64,000 nucleotides of DNA. It comes from Cudoniella acicularis. Taxonomy: Eukaryota; Ascomycota; Leotiomycetes; Helotiales; Helotiaceae. Both the position numbers and the translations under genes were made by a program. The notes beneath the pieces were generated by a model. That model worked only from the letters and a program-made list of their open reading frames with translations. It did no database searches and was not told the DNA's origin. Position 1 is the stretch's first letter. Each line of letters starts with the position of its first letter. Shown piece after piece: positions 60,621-64,000 of the stretch. Location: assembly GCA_013054445.1 (NCBI GenBank), contig JAAMPI010000016.1:1-64000 (forward strand), given 5' to 3'.

Positions 60621-60842
60621 CAGCACCAGGGGGTGTCAGAATAGCTGAGACACCCAAGTGCGCACCATGAATTTCTTGAGCCACCCACAGCGTTAAGGCG
60701 TACAAAAAGTAGGTGGAGCTATGGAGCGGAGTGCTAATAATAATGTTATCTATTTTGAATTTTTTGTTTGGGTGGCGTTGTAGAGTTATTGAGTAGTTGG
60801 TAAAATTCAGCGTCTCAACTATTCTGACACCTCTTGGTGCAG
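60621..60842. mobile_element. MITE-like element with 31-bp inverted repeats
   Basis: A 222-bp segment bounded by inverted repeats: left 60621-60651 and right 60812-60842 match at 27 of 31 positions, with a perfect inner GGTGTCAGAATAG. Both ends begin with CAG or CTG followed by CACC. The left flank is TA and the right flank TG, which could be a decayed TA duplication. No coding capacity. Three of the four mismatches are C/T or G/A changes. Confidence 0.6.
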
Positions 60843-61804
60843 TGCCTCGATGCCTGCTCCGGCGCCAGGCCAGGGCTCTAGAAGGCCATCGAAGAGGCCA
60901 AATGTCGTCCAAACACCTCATCTTCTCATCTCCATTGAACCCTCGCATCACCTTGATCCCTCAACCAGCGCAATCCCCAAACACAGCCGTCGCAGAACAT
61001 CAAGTGAAGCGCGGAGGCTAATCTTGCTCTCTGTCTGACCAGGCGGTGGCGAGTTCAACATCTCAACCTGAACTGCATCCATCGCGGAACAATTCAAACG
61101 GGCCGGATGAACCTACGTCCTCATCCAGTGTCAAGAATTGATACGGCCACTCTCACCGCTCGTCCACCGCAACCATCACAAATCTCAGACTCCTTCCACT
61201 ACAACAAAAACTCTGAAAATCTTGCCATTTTTGCCTTCTACCCGTCAGGTGCTGCATCCACCGACGTCTGGGCTCAATAAATCTCATGTCACAGGCAAAA
61301 AGATGGGCAAGTCAGGCGCGACAGGGCCGATTATGAGGTCTGGATCGCTCATCCGAAGTGGTAGAAAAAGACGACCTGCATCGATTGTCCCCCTTCCTTG
61401 CGCATGCAGCCACCCATAGATTTGGTGAACCATGCATGCGTTGTAAACACCTCGCATGCTGTAACCTGCGTTGTGACACCTTCATTGGCCCACCAGACCT
61501 TCTGGAAAGCCCAATTATCCTTTCTTGCTGCCCCTCTCGAGCGAGGCTGAAGTTTGCGAGAGAAGGCTGAACATAAACAGATAGCATCGAGCCGAGGGCC
61601 AATCAAGTCACGCTTGAAATTCCCTTCTAGATTAGACTTTTAAATGTCTTTATTATCAATACTAATCTGAGACTGTTCATTCTACCGCTAGGTATTTCCC
61701 TTTATACCAGAACTCCTTGCGTGAACTAATGCTGTGAGTATGCTTGTGAAAAGGCTCCAATCTTAATGCTAAAACGCTACCTATGCATTCAATATCATAA
61801 ATCA
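60843..61804. other. Intergenic, no gene seen
   Basis: Short overlapping frames on both strands (61138-61606) without motifs. Downstream flank of ATG2. Confidence 0.4.
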
Positions 61805-64000
61805 TCAATACTTCTTATATTTCTGTACACTGGTTAGCCTCTGTCGCAAAAATCCATATGCCTCCGAAAAAATACTCACTGCGTCAGCTCGTTGTAAATT
61901 TACCGGGTCCAACGAGTTTGTGGCACCCATCAAGATCTGACCTCCTGCCTTTGCCACTCCAATTGCAGGTCGTAAGATTACTGTTGGTGCATGTTTCCGC
62001 ACCGCCCTAAGAACCCCCGCTGCATTGCCGCTCTCCATAACTTCGCCTGGCACCGCAATAATTGCATCGCGTGCCAAAACCAAGTCCCGTTGCAAGCCTG
62101 CGTAACCGCCGCGAAGACCTTGAAGGACGCCAACTGGTTGATTGGCATACAAACTGATCTGTTTCGCCTCTTCCTCCGAATCATCGTCTTCGACTGTAAC
62201 TCTTGATGTCTCCATGGTCGGTCCGAGGAATCCTTCTGCTCCTTGAAGAACAGTCTGCACGCCAATAGCAACTTTAGCTCCCAATTTCACCAATTCTGTG
62301 CCTGTAGTTTTTGCAAAAGCAGTGGCACCTTTTGAGATGCCTCGGACAATACGGCCATCCTTCTTATATTCACGAATCGGAACAGTGACGAGATGCCGGA
62401 AACCCCCACCTACGTTTACAATAGATCTTACAGGGGCCAACCCTGCTAAAATCCCAGGGAGCTGATTCCTCTTCACATCGGGCATCCAGATATCATTCAG
62501 ACACTTCCCTAATTTATCAAATCCAGAGATGCCATAGATGATAGTATGCCGAAGAACCATGTCTGCTTCGTCCAAGATCAAGAAGTTCATGAATTCTGTG
62601 GTGTGTCCAGAGCGCAAGCCTGCATAATCAACCCGCTTTGGCTTGAAATCCAGTTTGACTTGAACGGAGTTGACTTCTGCTCTTTGAATGAACGGAACAT
62701 CACTAGGTGAGGCCTGGGCTGGGGTTGAGTCCTCTTTGAATTCAAAAAATCGAGTAATAAAATCGAGGGCATCTTGATCAACGTGGAGTCGAAGAGGGAG
62801 AACAGATGCCTTGAGGACGATCTCAGAGGCGGCCAAATCGGGAATGGGCTTCACATTAAGTATTTCAATGTGAATCATACTACTACCGGTTTCCCTTTCT
62901 CCTGCATCCTGCATGTAGGTAGCAAATTTCCGCCATGTCGAGGAGGGAATATGATCAAAGATCTCAAAATCGTGAACGCGGACGTCAATAGAGCTCTGGG
63001 TCTCGCCACTGCCTGGAGGGAATGTAACAAGATCCATACTAACTCCTTTAAGCTCGAAGGTAATCTTGTGATGCTTGCTTCTCTTGAGCCTCAATTTCTT
63101 TGATCGGTGCGCCCCTGTGCCTCCTTGCCTATTCGGGGAAGACGACAATGAAGTTGTTGCAATTGATTCCGTTTCAGTTGCATTGTCGTTTACATTCGCA
63201 TTGATGGTTGTAGCAAGCTCATGGGGGTCTCGATTTGCGGGAATGCCGATGTATATCGAGTTGAAAAGGAAATCGCCGATTACCGTCTCTTCATCATCAA
63301 CGTCCTGGTCGAAGGTTGTGCGGTTGTTATTTCGCGCCCGTTTCTCGATAGCCTTCGATTCCACGTCCTGGACAGCTTTTGTAATCGTGTCACGGGTATT
63401 TTGCCAGTCGTAACCATCAAACAGATTCCAGATGATGTGCACATCACGAACACATACTTTGAGAGGACTTTTTCGGATCTTTGCGGCGCTTGACCGGTCG
63501 TAGGTATTCTTTGCAGAATTCCACCTATGGGCTGTACCTTCCAACACAGAGCCGGTGCCAAAATGATTTTCCTGAAATTCTAGCTCTCCAATTTCTTCAG
63601 GCTCTTTCGGCTCTGCGAAGCTCCCTAAAAGCACACCATCGTGGGTATCGCGACTACTCAATTGCGATAGTGAAGATGGTCCTCCCTGATCTTCTAAAAC
63701 AACCTCGCCGTATTGATCGTCGGGATCTTGCTGATAGAAGTGAGAGTCAAAGTCGAGATCATCTGCATCTTCTCCAAACCCGTCACTTTCGGAAACCTCC
63801 ATACCAAAGTCATCATCGAAATTGTAGTCGCCTTCGGCGGTACCAAATGCGTCACCAGAAAGGGACGCCAGAAGATCTTGAACAGGTATAACTTTGGTGC
63901 GATACTTGGTCTCTTTGCTCGGAATTGATGGTGGAGCTAGCGCATTCAAAATAGCGATCAAAGTTTGGGTTGAATCAGCACATGACTCGAGCACAAACAA
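61805..64000 (-). CDS. ATG2: Autophagy-related protein ATG2, C-terminal part (partial)
   Basis: The 3' portion of ATG2, the bridge-like lipid-transfer protein at the contact between ER and the growing phagophore; the rest lies beyond the window's right edge. The main exon (from 64000 to 61880) gives about 707 residues with [46 protein letters not shown], then the conserved [20 protein letters not shown] and [10 protein letters not shown] stretches and [21 protein letters not shown] final intron at 61823-61879 (GTGAGT...ACAG, branch-like GCTAAC) leads to an 18-nt exon 61822-61805 encoding KYKKY, giving [18 protein letters not shown], the usual end of fungal ATG2. An acidic low-complexity insert occupies the first part. 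Confidence 0.92.
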   Translation of the reverse strand: MFVLESCADSTQTLIAILNALAPPSIPSKETKYRTKVIPVQDLLASLSGDAFGTAEGDYNFDDDFGMEVSESDGFGEDADDLDFDSHFYQQDPDDQYGEVVLEDQGGPSSLSQLSSRDTHDGVLLGSFAEPKEPEEIGELEFQENHFGTGSVLEGTAHRWNSAKNTYDRSSAAKIRKSPLKVCVRDVHIIWNLFDGYDWQNTRDTITKAVQDVESKAIEKRARNNNRTTFDQDVDDEETVIGDFLFNSIYIGIPANRDPHELATTINANVNDNATETESIATTSLSSSPNRQGGTGAHRSKKLRLKRSKHHKITFELKGVSMDLVTFPPGSGETQSSIDVRVHDFEIFDHIPSSTWRKFATYMQDAGERETGSSMIHIEILNVKPIPDLAASEIVLKASVLPLRLHVDQDALDFITRFFEFKEDSTPAQASPSDVPFIQRAEVNSVQVKLDFKPKRVDYAGLRSGHTTEFMNFLILDEADMVLRHTIIYGISGFDKLGKCLNDIWMPDVKRNQLPGILAGLAPVRSIVNVGGGFRHLVTVPIREYKKDGRIVRGISKGATAFAKTTGTELVKLGAKVAIGVQTVLQGAEGFLGPTMETSRVTVEDDDSEEEAKQISLYANQPVGVLQGLRGGYAGLQRDLVLARDAIIAVPGEVMESGNAAGVLRAVRKHAPTVILRPAIGVAKAGGQILMGATNSLDPVNLQRADAVSIFSEAYGFLRQRLTSVQKYKKY

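Overview
The window is nuclear DNA from a filamentous ascomycete (Pezizomycotina). Genes carry many short GT-AG introns of about 45-170 nt. The gene set includes a group VI (SLN1-type) hybrid histidine kinase, a GT90/CAP10 glycosyltransferase, a conserved F-box-like protein and an SRA-YDG protein. I cannot fix the genus; a leotiomycete is a guess from protein style only. All exon boundaries were worked out by eye from splice signals, reading phase and family conservation, and need transcript confirmation.

Layout. 0.6-3.3 kb (minus): riboflavin reductase RIB7, and 68 bp behind it an unknown protein with 26-residue NPWG-type repeats. 5.7-7.7 kb: GT90 glycosyltransferase. 8.6-10.4 kb: weak, possibly decayed frames. 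10.6-12.5 kb: divergent ribosomal protein pair uS8/RPS22 and eS12/RPS12. 12.7-14.7 kb (minus): a Par14-type parvulin and a small unknown basic protein. 14.9-15.5 kb: a decayed minisatellite of about 85 bp. 16.0-19.5 kb (minus): PUS7. 20.0-22.6 kb (minus): an SRA-YDG protein. 24.6-25.3 kb: small membrane protein, followed by a MITE with a TA target duplication. 25.9-30 kb: accessory region with a secreted beta-propeller-like protein, a fragment resembling the tail of HET proteins, a 5'-truncated FAD monooxygenase and a small AP-1-type bZIP. 30-34.2 kb: gene-poor.

34.2-37.6 kb (minus): Sac2-type inositide phosphatase. 37.6-41.7 kb: gene-poor and AT-rich in its middle. 41.8-45.8 kb: SLN1 osmosensor kinase. 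47.1-48.8 kb: F-box-like protein. 49.4-50.7 kb (minus): BMT6 rRNA methyltransferase. 51.4-52.0 kb (minus): carboxymuconolactone decarboxylase-family protein. 52.7-54.7 kb: divergent VMA3 and SNU13. 57.3-58.8 kb: glutathione-dependent formaldehyde dehydrogenase with a one-base frameshift. 59.2-59.9 kb (minus): ubiquitin-like/AN1 zinc finger protein. 60.6-60.8 kb: a second MITE-like inverted repeat. 61.8-64.0 kb (minus): 3' part of ATG2, cut by the window edge.

Most genes are unlinked housekeeping functions (translation, rRNA/RNA modification, splicing, vacuolar acidification, osmosensing, autophagy). The accessory stretch at 25-34 kb holds the broken genes. The most interesting items are the SRA-YDG protein, the frameshifted formaldehyde dehydrogenase, the two inverted-repeat elements, and the NPWG-repeat gene lying almost against RIB7.
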